Assembly: GCA_913061415.1 (NCBI GenBank)
Contig: CAJXUD010000002.1
Span: 62,001 to 126,000 of the forward strand
Length of the DNA stretch: 64,000 nt
From: an uncultured Oleispira sp.
GTDB lineage: Bacteria; Pseudomonadota; Gammaproteobacteria; Pseudomonadales; Oceanobacteraceae
Direction: 5' to 3'
Positions 37,793-46,898 of this stretch are shown here, piece after piece. The position numbers and the translations under genes are program-made. The notes below the pieces were generated by a model. It ran no database searches and was not told the origin of the DNA. It saw only the letters and a list, made by a program, of their open reading frames with translations. Within the stretch, counting starts at the first letter, position 1, and each line of letters starts with the position of its first letter.

Positions 37793-39141
37793 ACCAAATT
37801 TTCAACCCGAATAGGTTTAGATAAATGGTCTGAAAAGCCAACCTCTTGCGCTCTGATTTTACTTTCTTTTGTTGCATCCGCCGTCAGTGCAAAGATTGGA
37901 ATATGCTCAAAACCCGCAAGCTTTCTGATCGCTGCTGTTGCAGTATAGCCATCCATTACTGGCATTTGGCAATCCATTAAAATAGCATCGTAACTATTCT
38001 GCTGTACCTTCTCGATCGCCTCTTCACCATTAACAACAATATCAGCGGTAATACCTAAATTGGTTAAAATAGCCCCTATGACAAGTTGATTTATTTCATT
38101 ATCCTCTGCGACTAATAGATGCATCCCCTGCACAGACAATAATGGATGGTTATCAGTTTTACTTTCAGGCGGTGTATTTATTTGATCTTTAACGTTGTTA
38201 TGATTAGCTTTTGATATATTTGAAGCGACCCTAGGCTGTTTAATATCCTTTGAATCCAAGGTGCTTAATGCCTTAGCTGGCGGTTCATAACCCTCATCTG
38301 CGCATGCGATGTAACAGTTGAAAATAAATTCAGAACCACCTCCTTCGTTATCTCCAATGGTTATACCACCTCCCATTAGTCGACTTAATTCTTTTGATAA
38401 GGCTAACCCTAAACCTGTTCCACCAAATTCTCGGGATGTATTTTCATCAGCCTGTGTGAAAGCAGAAAATAGTTTTTGCTTAACCTTATCACTGATACCA
38501 ATACCACTGTCTTGGACTTTTATCGTAACTTGATACTTAGAAGCGTTAATTTTATTCGTTTCTGCAGTGACATGAACAAACCCATTTTTGGTAAATTTTA
38601 TCGCGTTGCTGCAAAGATTAACGACGACCTGCTCAAATCTAGTCTGATCGCCTTTAAAGTACAGGTCATGCGGTATATCGCTAATTAATTTCCATTCTAG
38701 CCCTTTCGCTTCAGCCTGTATTAAGAACACACTACTAAGGCGGTGAAGACTCTGATGAATATCAAAATTTTCATGTGAAAGTAAAAGTTTATCAGCCTCT
38801 ACTTTTGAAATATCTAATATATCGTTGACAATATTTAACAAGAGGTCCGATGATATTTCTATATTTTCTAAATAATACTTAATGGTTTCAAAATCATTAG
38901 AATCCCTAGCCAGCTGTGAAAAACCTATGACGGCATTCATTGGAGTTCGAATTTCGTGACTCATATTGGCTAAAAATCGGCTTTTGGCCGAGTTGGCTAA
39001 ATTTGCCTCATGCATTGCTAGCTTTAATGATTTGGTTTTCTCAGCAACTTGCTTATTTAAGTCTAACTGCCGACTGTTCATCATTAAAATAAACAGCATA
39101 ATAAATGACACGGTAATAATTTCTACGAAATACAAAAGCAA
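37771..39141 (-). CDS. Hybrid histidine kinase C-terminal part (TM, HisKA, HATPase, receiver)
   Basis: 456 residues counted from a TTG. TM helix about 2-22, HisKA with His62 (FLANMSHEIRTPMNAVIG), HATPase about 165-280 with N-box (NLCSNAIKF) and DSGIGI/GGTGLGL, a linker 285-335, then receiver 340-456 with Asp390 (ILMDCQMPVMDG). On its own it has no sensor and no clear ribosome site. It is in frame with the upstream MASE1-CHASE ORF and separated only by a TAG and six codons, so it is almost certainly the second half of one gene. Confidence 0.85.
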   Translation of the reverse strand: MLLYFVEIITVSFIMLFILMMNSRQLDLNKQVAEKTKSLKLAMHEANLANSAKSRFLANMSHEIRTPMNAVIGFSQLARDSNDFETIKYYLENIEISSDLLLNIVNDILDISKVEADKLLLSHENFDIHQSLHRLSSVFLIQAEAKGLEWKLISDIPHDLYFKGDQTRFEQVVVNLCSNAIKFTKNGFVHVTAETNKINASKYQVTIKVQDSGIGISDKVKQKLFSAFTQADENTSREFGGTGLGLALSKELSRLMGGGITIGDNEGGGSEFIFNCYIACADEGYEPPAKALSTLDSKDIKQPRVASNISKANHNNVKDQINTPPESKTDNHPLLSVQGMHLLVAEDNEINQLVIGAILTNLGITADIVVNGEEAIEKVQQNSYDAILMDCQMPVMDGYTATAAIRKLAGFEHIPIFALTADATKESKIRAQEVGFSDHLSKPIRVENLVSALNKI

Positions 39142-39159
39142 ATAAGATTGATTTTGTTG

Positions 39160-40674
39160 CTACAATAAATATTGTTTATTAACGTGTAAATATAAGTCCC
39201 ACTTTTTTCCAGAAAAATTAAATTCAATTTTTTCGGCTGACTCATTGGTTTTTAATAAATTTACACTGCGATTATTCGCTGCATCATGACTAAAGCTCTT
39301 ATTGTCAGATCCGCTAGTATCAGAGCCGATATTGGAAGAAAACCAATGATCTTTACCTGCCTCATAAAGTTCATAGTTATATCGATCATAATCTTCCAGA
39401 CCTAACGCATTAACAATCATATCCTCTACTAAGAATACGCCTGTTACAAAGCCTCTGAGTAATTTTTCGCTATTATAGATAGGAAAGAACATCAAATATG
39501 CAGGCTTTCTAACGGTTGATTGCACAAGACTAATTATTGGAGTTACTTGTGCTTGAAAGCTACTACTGGCTTTATTTAACGTATTCTTTCTATCTACGTT
39601 AGAATACACATTAAACCCAATCGCCTTTTCATTATTTGCTTCAGGAGAAATAAAGCGCACATAAACAATAGGATCATTTGCTGATAAAGCATTACCCTTT
39701 ATTATCACTTCTTTTCCATAGATGTCATTCAATTCTCGCTGATGTTGTATCTTATCTTTTTGAGTAATTACAGGATTCCATGACATCGCGGCGATGGTTG
39801 GATACTTATGAGTTAGCTCATAAACAATTTCATTAAAATTATTGCGCGTTACATCCTCTGTTCTCTGTATATAACTTGCGAGGTTATGAAGTTGAACCGT
39901 ACTATTGTTTAGCTCACCGTAGAACCCCTTTTCTATACTTGTTATTTCACGTTGTGTTGTTTCCGTAATATTTTTGTTCGTAATATTAATAAAGATCCCT
40001 GTTATTAATAATACGGCTATAAAGAGTAATCCAGAGGTAGATAAAAATAACAGTCGCGAACGTCTTATCTCCACTCCAGAAGAGGCCAACCCAATAAAAC
40101 TAAACAACAGTGGCGCAATTAATAATGTCCCTAACGAATCCCCAAGCCACCAGTAAAAGAAATTCGTCCAATAGTGCCCTATATCATAAGCTGCACTGAA
40201 TACACTCAATGAGAACGAACCAATACTGGCTGATATTAAGTTGACAATAATTCCGATAAATACAATGAAATAGAAGTTTTTAAGATGAGAAGTTTGCTTT
40301 AAGGGGTGCCCCAACCAATACCTTAATAAAGCACTGCCAACAACCGCCTGTAATGTTGCACCAATGGAAATAAGATAAATACTTAAGGTTTGGTTTATTA
40401 ACAATCCTTTTGAATCATCGATATCAAGTATCAAATAATTAAAAATAAACGCGGCAATAAATACCGCTGGCACAAAGCGCCACCACCAGATATAGCATCC
40501 AACCAGTGCAATACCCGCTGGCATCCAAATGGGTACAATAATGGATTGGAACGAGTAATTAAATAATAGATACCCAACTACGATATACGCGACGAAAAAC
40601 GTAAGATACAAGCCAATGGAATAAACAGGTTTTTCAAAACGTATCATGTAAACAGACCCACTTAGCCGTTGCAT
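39160..40674 (-). CDS. MASE1-CHASE sensor part of the kinase
   Basis: 504 residues. MASE1-type membrane domain with about eight TM helices (about 15-215, with the motif WWLGDSLGTLLIAPLL and an early PIWMPAGIALV), a TM helix near 230-250, then an extracytoplasmic CHASE domain about 255-490 (NLASYIQR, SWNPVI and YLMFFPIYN). It ends at the amber codon without the second TM helix or any output domain. MASE1 and CHASE sense unknown small ligands; stand-alone MASE1-CHASE proteins are not normal. Confidence 0.85.
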   Translation of the reverse strand: MQRLSGSVYMIRFEKPVYSIGLYLTFFVAYIVVGYLLFNYSFQSIIVPIWMPAGIALVGCYIWWWRFVPAVFIAAFIFNYLILDIDDSKGLLINQTLSIYLISIGATLQAVVGSALLRYWLGHPLKQTSHLKNFYFIVFIGIIVNLISASIGSFSLSVFSAAYDIGHYWTNFFYWWLGDSLGTLLIAPLLFSFIGLASSGVEIRRSRLLFLSTSGLLFIAVLLITGIFINITNKNITETTQREITSIEKGFYGELNNSTVQLHNLASYIQRTEDVTRNNFNEIVYELTHKYPTIAAMSWNPVITQKDKIQHQRELNDIYGKEVIIKGNALSANDPIVYVRFISPEANNEKAIGFNVYSNVDRKNTLNKASSSFQAQVTPIISLVQSTVRKPAYLMFFPIYNSEKLLRGFVTGVFLVEDMIVNALGLEDYDRYNYELYEAGKDHWFSSNIGSDTSGSDNKSFSHDAANNRSVNLLKTNESAEKIEFNFSGKKWDLYLHVNKQYLL

Positions 40675-40720
40675 CTAAACTTATAGTTTAGGCTAGCAAA
40701 AGCTATTGTGCTGTGAATCG

Positions 40721-41617
40721 TTAAGCTTTTAATCCAGAAAGTTGCTTAAGTTGGTTTAGTGTCCCCAATCTTTGGTCAATCTGTTTAATTGCCTGTTTAT
40801 AGCTGGGTCTTAAATGCTTCTTTAGGTGCATCGTTGCTTCTTTATGCCCAATGCCTTTTAAGCGACAAAATAACGCCAAAGTAAAAACACTATCCAGTTC
40901 AGTAAGCGCAGGCTGACGATTGGCCATCGCGTTATAACAAGAGCCGCAGCCACCACGGAAGGTATAGGCCGAATTACTCAATAAAACACCAAAACCCATC
41001 ATACTGGCCAATACTTCGCTAGCTTCAGCAAAAAACTGCATCCCTCCAGGTGGCGGCAGCGTTGATTGAATAATCAAGTGCTGAGCAATCACATGTGCAT
41101 AACTGGCACTCATGTCTTCTGGCTTCAAGGTCTGCTGTGGATTATAAAAAACAAATAACGGTTGCTCTGTCATTATTACCGGAACTTCCATGCCATAGAC
41201 ATCTGCCCTGCCTGCTGTCATGGAAGCGTCTGCTGAAGAGCGTTCTGGAAATGAATTACGGTGAATAAGCGCTAACGCATCTTGAGGCGCTGGCTGCACC
41301 TGACATTCACTATCGACATCACGTTCAATCAACGACTTCAGCAGAAAAGGCCAATGACGTAATCCTGAATAACGCAGCGTATGGCGGAAGATGTTTTGCG
41401 CCTTTTCATCAACACTGGTGACTAAGCCAGGGAAAAATTCATTGGTGGGTGTGACTAAGCGGGTTCGATTAAAAAACTCTTCATGATCAAAGTTTTGTAA
41501 GACCCACGCCACCGTCGTGAATATAAAATCAGCACTGCCTTCATCCACAAGTGGCTTAGGCTTAAAAAGATTTAAAAAGAAGCGTGGGCTTAACATCGCA
41601 GGGGCTGGACTTGGCAT
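40721..41617 (-). CDS. Unknown conserved-looking protein with a Gly-Cys motif
   Basis: A 298-residue soluble protein with no signal peptide or clear TM segment. Notable is GGCGSCYNAM near residue 225 (two Cys three apart) and an amphipathic, basic C-terminus (HLKKHLRPSYKQAIKQIDQRL). I recognise no family. The CXXC could bind metal or be redox-active, but this is speculation. Divergent from the esterase gene, sharing a 76-bp promoter gap. Confidence 0.65.
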   Translation of the reverse strand: MPSPAPAMLSPRFFLNLFKPKPLVDEGSADFIFTTVAWVLQNFDHEEFFNRTRLVTPTNEFFPGLVTSVDEKAQNIFRHTLRYSGLRHWPFLLKSLIERDVDSECQVQPAPQDALALIHRNSFPERSSADASMTAGRADVYGMEVPVIMTEQPLFVFYNPQQTLKPEDMSASYAHVIAQHLIIQSTLPPPGGMQFFAEASEVLASMMGFGVLLSNSAYTFRGGCGSCYNAMANRQPALTELDSVFTLALFCRLKGIGHKEATMHLKKHLRPSYKQAIKQIDQRLGTLNQLKQLSGLKA

Positions 41618-41693
41618 GTGGTTCTCTGGTTTTAACTCTAGGTTTAATATTCGAAGCGACTAACATACCATAGACTGAACTTAGACAATAAAG

Positions 41694-42404
41694 ATGCCCA
41701 GCATGACCTACTTACCCGCAATTGAAATTGAGCCACCTACTGACGCCAGCGCTAGTATCATCTGGCTTCATGGGCTGGGCGCTAGCGGTGATGATTTCGC
41801 CGCCCTAGTACCAGAACTGAAAAAGATGCTGGGGAATACCTTTAATCCTATTCGCTTCATTTTCCCTCATGCCGCAGAGATTCCTGTCACGGTGAATGGT
41901 GGATACTCGATGCCTGCTTGGTACGATATTTTAGATATGCCCACCCATACCGCAGCCGGTGAAAGTGCAGAGCGCCAGGTCAATCAAGACCAGCTATTAG
42001 CCTCAGTAAACGATATTCATCATTTAATCGATCGTGAAATATCACGAGGCATTAAAAGCGAACGTATACTCATACTAGGCTTCTCTCAAGGCGGTGCAGT
42101 AGCCTATCACGCAGCGTTGACTTACCCGCATACCTTAGCGGGTTTAGCCGGGCTTTCGACCTATTTCCCGACACTCACCGCACCGCATGGTTTCAGCAGT
42201 AGCGAGCAGAATAAAAACATCGACATTCAAATTTACCACGGCAGCCAAGACCCCGTTGTAAACGAAAGTTTAGGGCTAAAAGCTCAGGCTGACTTGGTTA
42301 ACTTAGGCTACCAAACTCAATATCACCGTTACCCGATGGAGCATCAAGTTTGTTTTGAGCAAGTGCAAGACATCGCTCACTGGATTGAGTCTAAACTGCC
42401 TTAG
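41694..42404 (+). CDS. Carboxylesterase / phospholipase (Abhydrolase_2, EstB-like)
   Basis: A 236-residue alpha/beta hydrolase of the acyl-protein thioesterase/carboxylesterase-2 group: IIWLHGLGASGDDF near 22, nucleophile Ser131 (GFSQGG), Asp186 (GSQDPVV), His217 (MEHQVC). Cytoplasmic, short-chain esters or acyl-protein thioesters as substrate. A second ATG lies nine bases inside (41703). Confidence 0.92.
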   Translation: MPSMTYLPAIEIEPPTDASASIIWLHGLGASGDDFAALVPELKKMLGNTFNPIRFIFPHAAEIPVTVNGGYSMPAWYDILDMPTHTAAGESAERQVNQDQLLASVNDIHHLIDREISRGIKSERILILGFSQGGAVAYHAALTYPHTLAGLAGLSTYFPTLTAPHGFSSSEQNKNIDIQIYHGSQDPVVNESLGLKAQADLVNLGYQTQYHRYPMEHQVCFEQVQDIAHWIESKLP

Positions 42405-42505
42405 CACTCACTGTTTATAGACTCAATGCTTACTAGATGGACAGCTGCTTATAGACTCACCGCTTATTTAGATAGACAGCTACTTGAGTCTACTAGCTGT
42501 TTGAG
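42405..42505. repeat. Degenerate tandem repeats between estB-like and DUF938 genes
   Basis: Imperfect copies of atagactcaatgcttactaga / gatggacagctgctt (for example 42416-42455 and 42453-42490) fill the gap between convergent genes. Confidence 0.55.
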
Positions 42506-43111
42506 CTAGTTTTTTTGAAAGACCAATAAGCGGTTATTAGCAGGCATGGTTAAATTTTCACATAACTGCAAATCGTGATCATTCGCCAACTGCTCAAGAG
42601 CCGCTAAATCTTTAATCCCCGCCAGTGAATTCACGCACGTTTTAAGCCATTCATCGAGCCGAGCATTACCTTCGCTGGTAAACGCCCCATTAACATTTAC
42701 AGGGCCATACATCATAAACAGCCCATCCACGGGCAATAGACGACTAATACCGGCAAACATATTGTCTACGCTAGCTTGCGCAATGTAATGCACGGTATTA
42801 GCACTAAAAACATGATCAACCTTAATATCTACCGCAGGCCAAGGCCAAGCTTGATCAACATCCAATAAAATCGGCGCGAGTACATTATTTAACTCAGCCT
42901 CATTTATCCACAACTTCATGCCATCATGATGCTGGGGAAGATCACTCGGTTGCCAGGTAATGTGTGGTAACTCTTTCGCACAAAATACCGCATGTTGACC
43001 AGTGCCACTGCCAATTTCTAATAAGCGAGCAGGACTTGTCAGTCGTTCTTTTAGCGCTTCTGCAATAGGTGCTTGGTTTCGTAAGCACGCTTCTGATATC
43101 GGTTTATTCAT
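42506..43111 (-). CDS. DUF938 SAM-dependent methyltransferase
   Basis: A 201-residue class I methyltransferase: AdoMet motif I LLEIGSGTGQHAVFCA near 30, motif near VFSANTVHYIA and MMYGPVNVNG later, all typical of DUF938. Substrate unknown. Cytoplasmic. Convergent with the esterase gene and alone. Confidence 0.9.
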   Translation of the reverse strand: MNKPISEACLRNQAPIAEALKERLTSPARLLEIGSGTGQHAVFCAKELPHITWQPSDLPQHHDGMKLWINEAELNNVLAPILLDVDQAWPWPAVDIKVDHVFSANTVHYIAQASVDNMFAGISRLLPVDGLFMMYGPVNVNGAFTSEGNARLDEWLKTCVNSLAGIKDLAALEQLANDHDLQLCENLTMPANNRLLVFQKN

Positions 43112-43385
43112 TAGAATTTTTCACAACAGTATTCATAATTGTTAGTGGATAAGCCATCGCCTAAAATCAGCAAATAATGATAGGCTTCTTTAATTAAGCA
43201 TTCAGTAACGATCTGTTACAACCCACCCTTCTTTAAGCACTAAAATAACACTTAAGAGTGATAGAGCTATGACTATTTCATGCGTATGTTGAGTAATCAC
43301 AAAATAATATAAAGCGACGTATTTATAAAAATTTAAACCTAAGAATTCAATCTCAAAAATAATAAATCAATAAGGTAACACAGCC

Positions 43386-45023
43386 ATGCTAGGTAATATG
43401 ATGGATAGCCCACTACTCATTTCTGGGTTAATCGAACACGCAGCCTCTACCAATCCCGATAGCGAAATTGTCAGTCGACGCTGTGAGACCGACAGTGCAG
43501 GAAGTAGTATTCACCGTTACACAATGCGAGACGCTGCAAAGCGCTCAAAGCAAATCGCCAACGCCTTACTCAAGCTAGGGGCTAACCCTGCCGATCGCAT
43601 TGCTACTTTAGCATGGAATAATTATCGCCACTTTGAACTTTATTTTGGTGTGTCAGGTATCGGTTCTGTATTACATACTATCAACCCACGGCTGTTCCCA
43701 GAACAGCTGGTTTATATCATTAACCACGCCGAAGATCGTTGGATCTTTGTTGATCTGACGTTTGTGCCTTTATTAGAATCCATTCAAGATCAAATTACCT
43801 CCGTAGAAGGCTTCATCATCCTGGCTGACTCAGCCAACATGCCAGAGACGAGCCTTAAAAATGCCATTTGCTACGAAGACTTAATCGAGTCGGCCAGTGA
43901 TCAATTAGAATGGCCTCATTTTGATGAAAATTCAGCAGCCTGCCTATGCTATACCTCGGGCACCACAGGCAACCCAAAGGGCGTTTTGTACAGCCATAGA
44001 TCAACCTTGTTACATGCCCTTTCTGAAATCAGCCGTGAAGCCTTAGGCATATCAAGCTTATCTTGCGTACTACCCGTTGTGCCCATGTTCCACGTTAATG
44101 CTTGGGGCGTGCCGTATGCCGGTGCGATGACAGGAGCCAAGTTAGTATTCCCTGGCCCAGGTATGGATGGTGCATCGTTATGGGAGCTTATCGATGCTGA
44201 GCAACCTGATTTACTATTAGGCGTTCCGACCGTGTGGCTAATGCTGCTGAACCATATGGATGAGATTGGTAAAACACTCGATTCAGTCAAAAATGTCGTG
44301 GTTGGCGGCTCTGCTGCACCACTTTCGATGATTAAGAAGTTTGATCAAGTACATGATGCGTTCTTAATCCACGCTTGGGGCATGACCGAAATGTCTCCAC
44401 TAGGAACATCGAACGTTAAAACCGCTAAAATGGACAACATGCCGCTTGAAGAACGCTATAAGCTGCAACAAAAACAAGGCCGCCCTGTATTTGGTGTAGA
44501 AATGAAAATTGTCGATGATAGTGGCCAAAGCCAGCCTCACGATGGGGTAACCTTTGGACGCTTATTGGTACGCGGCCCATGGATTATTAAGCAGTACTAT
44601 AACAATGACGATATGAGCAGTTTTGAAAATGGCTGGCTAGATACCGGAGATGTCGCCACCATTGATGAAAATAATTATTTAGGCATTGTTGATCGTTCAA
44701 AAGACGTGATTAAGTCTGGGGGAGAATGGATCAGTTCAATTGATCTTGAAAATGCGGCCGTCGGCCATCCTGATGTTGTTGAAGCCTGTGTCATTGGCGT
44801 CGCCCATGAAAAGTGGGATGAGCGTCCGTTATTACTCGCCATCATGAAGCCAGGTTCAGCTTCCACCCCTGAAAGCATTAAAGAGTTCTTAAGTGATAAA
44901 GTGGCAAAATTCTGGCAACCCGACGAAGTGATTTTTGTCGAAAGTTTGCCACATACCGCAACCGGAAAATTACTAAAAATTAACTTAAGAAAAGAATACC
45001 AAGACTATTTATTAAATCGTTAA
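43386..45023 (+). CDS. alkK: Medium-chain fatty acid-CoA ligase, AlkK-like
   Basis: A 545-residue AMP-forming acyl-CoA synthetase. It resembles Pseudomonas putida AlkK along its length: start MLGNMMDSPLLI, IAWNNYRHFELYF, HTINPRLFPEQLVYIINHAED. P-loop YTSGTTGNPKGVLYSHR, the HAWGMTEMSPLGT motif, and a C-terminal KSGGEWISSIDLE with TGKLLKINLR (catalytic Lys). It activates medium-chain acids after alkane or fatty acid uptake; AlkK is part of the alk system, but no alkB or alkG is near. Related enzymes (DmdB) act on methylmercaptopropionate, so the substrate is not certain. Confidence 0.88.
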   Translation: MLGNMMDSPLLISGLIEHAASTNPDSEIVSRRCETDSAGSSIHRYTMRDAAKRSKQIANALLKLGANPADRIATLAWNNYRHFELYFGVSGIGSVLHTINPRLFPEQLVYIINHAEDRWIFVDLTFVPLLESIQDQITSVEGFIILADSANMPETSLKNAICYEDLIESASDQLEWPHFDENSAACLCYTSGTTGNPKGVLYSHRSTLLHALSEISREALGISSLSCVLPVVPMFHVNAWGVPYAGAMTGAKLVFPGPGMDGASLWELIDAEQPDLLLGVPTVWLMLLNHMDEIGKTLDSVKNVVVGGSAAPLSMIKKFDQVHDAFLIHAWGMTEMSPLGTSNVKTAKMDNMPLEERYKLQQKQGRPVFGVEMKIVDDSGQSQPHDGVTFGRLLVRGPWIIKQYYNNDDMSSFENGWLDTGDVATIDENNYLGIVDRSKDVIKSGGEWISSIDLENAAVGHPDVVEACVIGVAHEKWDERPLLLAIMKPGSASTPESIKEFLSDKVAKFWQPDEVIFVESLPHTATGKLLKINLRKEYQDYLLNR

Positions 45024-45043
45024 TCACGATCAGTAATTAGCCA

Positions 45044-46036
45044 TCAAAACCCTAACAGCTGCCAAGCCTCAGGAAAATCGTCATCACGTATTACGATATC
45101 CTGAGTCTCGGGCTGCTCTTCATTATTCCCTGCATTACACCAAAGATTGGACAGCTGTATTTCGTAAGCGTGTAATAAGTGATGCGGCGTCATTAATTGT
45201 TCATGGTCGACTTCGGTTAAGGTTTTTTGCAACCGTTTTAAATAGAAACTACCCTGATTACTGTAAATTTTATCGCCAACAATAGGATGGCCGAGATGGG
45301 CTAGTTGCGCACGTATTTGATGTTTTCGCCCTGTAAACAACTCACACTCAAGTAATGAATATTCCACACCCTCTTTAACGTGGCTCGTTAAAACGTTAAA
45401 TCGCGTACGGCTTTTTTTACCTTCTCCTGAAGGCACAACATGCATTTGACTGCGAATCGCCGTGCCTCCTGCTTGCTCATCCAGAGTCGCAAGATCACAA
45501 CAGTAATCGTTAATAACCCAATCTGGTTTACCCTGAACAACGGCGCGATAAAGCTTACGCTTAATTAGCTGATCTAACTGAGATTGATACTGACGGGCCA
45601 TACTATTATTTTGTGCAATTAAAATCAGACCTGAGGTTTCGAGGTCTAAACGATGTAACAAATGTGCATCTGGCCAAGGACTTTCACGGCGCAATAATTG
45701 AATCAGAGTATTGTAAACATTACGCGTGGTTCGATTAACGGGAAGGTTGGCAGGTTTATGAATGGCGGCGATGTCAGCATTCGACCAAATAAGTGACCAA
45801 GCATCATCAACATCTGCTTCTTGGTAATCATCAATGCTGTAGCTCACGACCTGACCGAATAGCAGTACGACATCCTGATGAACGGTAATACCATCGAGTT
45901 GGATATTACCCTGCTCTCCCGCTAATAACCCTTGCCATTGCTCGGGTTGTAAATAGGGAATTGCAGGGTATAAGCAAGCTAATAGCAGTGTATTCGCTTG
46001 CTTTTTTGAGACGGTAAAAGAGAACGTAGCGTTCAT
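45044..46036 (-). CDS. RluA-family pseudouridine synthase
   Basis: A 330-residue enzyme. Catalytic motif HRLDLETSG with the active Asp about 209 and KHQIRAQLAHLGHPIVGD downstream, both typical of the RluA family. The N-terminal part is an extra region (about 1-100) rather than a plain S4 domain, so rRNA versus tRNA target is unclear. 20 bp from the alkK end, convergent. Confidence 0.9.
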   Translation of the reverse strand: MNATFSFTVSKKQANTLLLACLYPAIPYLQPEQWQGLLAGEQGNIQLDGITVHQDVVLLFGQVVSYSIDDYQEADVDDAWSLIWSNADIAAIHKPANLPVNRTTRNVYNTLIQLLRRESPWPDAHLLHRLDLETSGLILIAQNNSMARQYQSQLDQLIKRKLYRAVVQGKPDWVINDYCCDLATLDEQAGGTAIRSQMHVVPSGEGKKSRTRFNVLTSHVKEGVEYSLLECELFTGRKHQIRAQLAHLGHPIVGDKIYSNQGSFYLKRLQKTLTEVDHEQLMTPHHLLHAYEIQLSNLWCNAGNNEEQPETQDIVIRDDDFPEAWQLLGF

Positions 46037-46111
46037 GATGTCAGCGGCTCTTTATCACAGCTCAACTTAAAACAGCTTAAGCTTTAACGGCTAAAGTTTT
46101 AACAGCTCAGA

Positions 46112-46432
46112 CTAATCTTCAATTTCATCTGAATCTGATGCAACGTCTTCTTTTGGCTTGTGTGCTTCAGCTCGAGCCAAGATCACTAGATAAAACTCAG
46201 TGAGTTCTTGCTCAACTGCGCCATCAATACGCTTATTGATTTCTGACGGATAAATATCCTCAGCAACCTCAGCAGTAGCGCCAAACTGGCAATCAAATGC
46301 CCAGTAGTCAGTACCTTCTGGTAACGTTTTTCTACGCTCTCGGCCAAGATACTTTTTCACTTCGTGCTTAATCGATTCGACTAAACGAGCGGGCTTAATT
46401 TTAGGGTGGGTTAACGCGAACGTTTTTTTCAT
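46112..46432 (-). CDS. DUF6172 family protein
   Basis: A 106-residue cytoplasmic protein that matches DUF6172: MKKTFALTHPKIKPARLVES, then YLGRERRKTLPEGTDYWAFDC and an acidic C-terminal tail (KEDVASDSDEIED). Function unknown. The ATG at 46432 has a GTAGG ribosome site 7 nt upstream and begins the family pattern; an ATG at 46477 would add 15 unrelated residues. Confidence 0.85.
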   Translation of the reverse strand: MKKTFALTHPKIKPARLVESIKHEVKKYLGRERRKTLPEGTDYWAFDCQFGATAEVAEDIYPSEINKRIDGAVEQELTEFYLVILARAEAHKPKEDVASDSDEIED

Positions 46433-46606
46433 GGAATACCTACAGATGTGCATCGCTGATGCAAATGCTTCAATCAACGATTAAAGCAGCATTCTACATG
46501 GATAGGCGGCAGATAACTGCTACTTTTCGTAATTAACTGCCAGCACTTTTTTCCCAGCCTGGGATTAATATAGCGGTTACTGCGTTAAATCAATGATTTT
46601 CCATAC

Positions 46607-46625
46607 GCAATTAGCTATCATTCTC
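46607..46625 (+). promoter_or_regulatory. Possible Fur box ahead of feoA
   Basis: gcaattagctatcattctc matches the 19-bp Fur consensus GATAATGATAATCATTATC at about 11 positions, strongest in its second half (atcattctc), 24 bp before the feoA start. Ferrous-iron transport is normally Fur-controlled, but this match is weak. Confidence 0.35.
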
Positions 46626-46649
46626 AAATAGACATGCGGAATGATATTT

Positions 46650-46898
46650 ATGACCATTCAATTTTCACAGCTCAAGGTTGGCGATAGCGCGATTATCGAC
46701 GAATGCCGAGTCAACTCAGATACTGCAACTTCCTCTTCACAAGTTCAGCGCTTAATGATGCTAGGCCTAACCCCCGGCACGCGCTTTAGCGTAGTAAGAG
46801 TTGCGCCTTTGGGCGACCCTATCGAAATAAAATTACGCGGTTTCAGTTTAAGCCTTCGTCGCGAAGAAGCACTAGGCCTTTGGGTAAAATTACTATGA
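46650..46898 (+). CDS. feoA: FeoA, cytoplasmic partner of FeoB
   Basis: An 82-residue SH3-like protein needed for ferrous iron uptake, with RLMMLGLTPGTRFSVVRVAPLGDPIEIKLRGFSLSLRREEA, a classic FeoA pattern (GDP.EI...G..LSLR). The start at 46650 has GGA 9 nt upstream; the ATG at 46641 touches it too closely. Its stop codon overlaps the feoB start (ATGA). Confidence 0.95.
   Translation: MTIQFSQLKVGDSAIIDECRVNSDTATSSSQVQRLMMLGLTPGTRFSVVRVAPLGDPIEIKLRGFSLSLRREEALGLWVKLL

Larger units (their letters stand above)
37771..40674 (-). pseudogene. MASE1-CHASE hybrid histidine kinase split by one in-frame amber codon
   Basis: The two ORFs are in the same frame: 40674 and 39141 differ by 1533 bases (511 codons). 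The only interruption is TAG at 39160-39162 within ...KQYLL*QQNQSYLLLYF..., just before the TM helix that should follow the CHASE domain. With any amino acid at this codon the protein would be 967 residues with His573 and Asp901, and a normal MASE1-CHASE-HisKA-HATPase-receiver order. The stop is one base from CAG (Gln), in a Gln-rich stretch. Either a recent nonsense mutation, a sequencing error, or low-level read-through. Confidence 0.8.
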
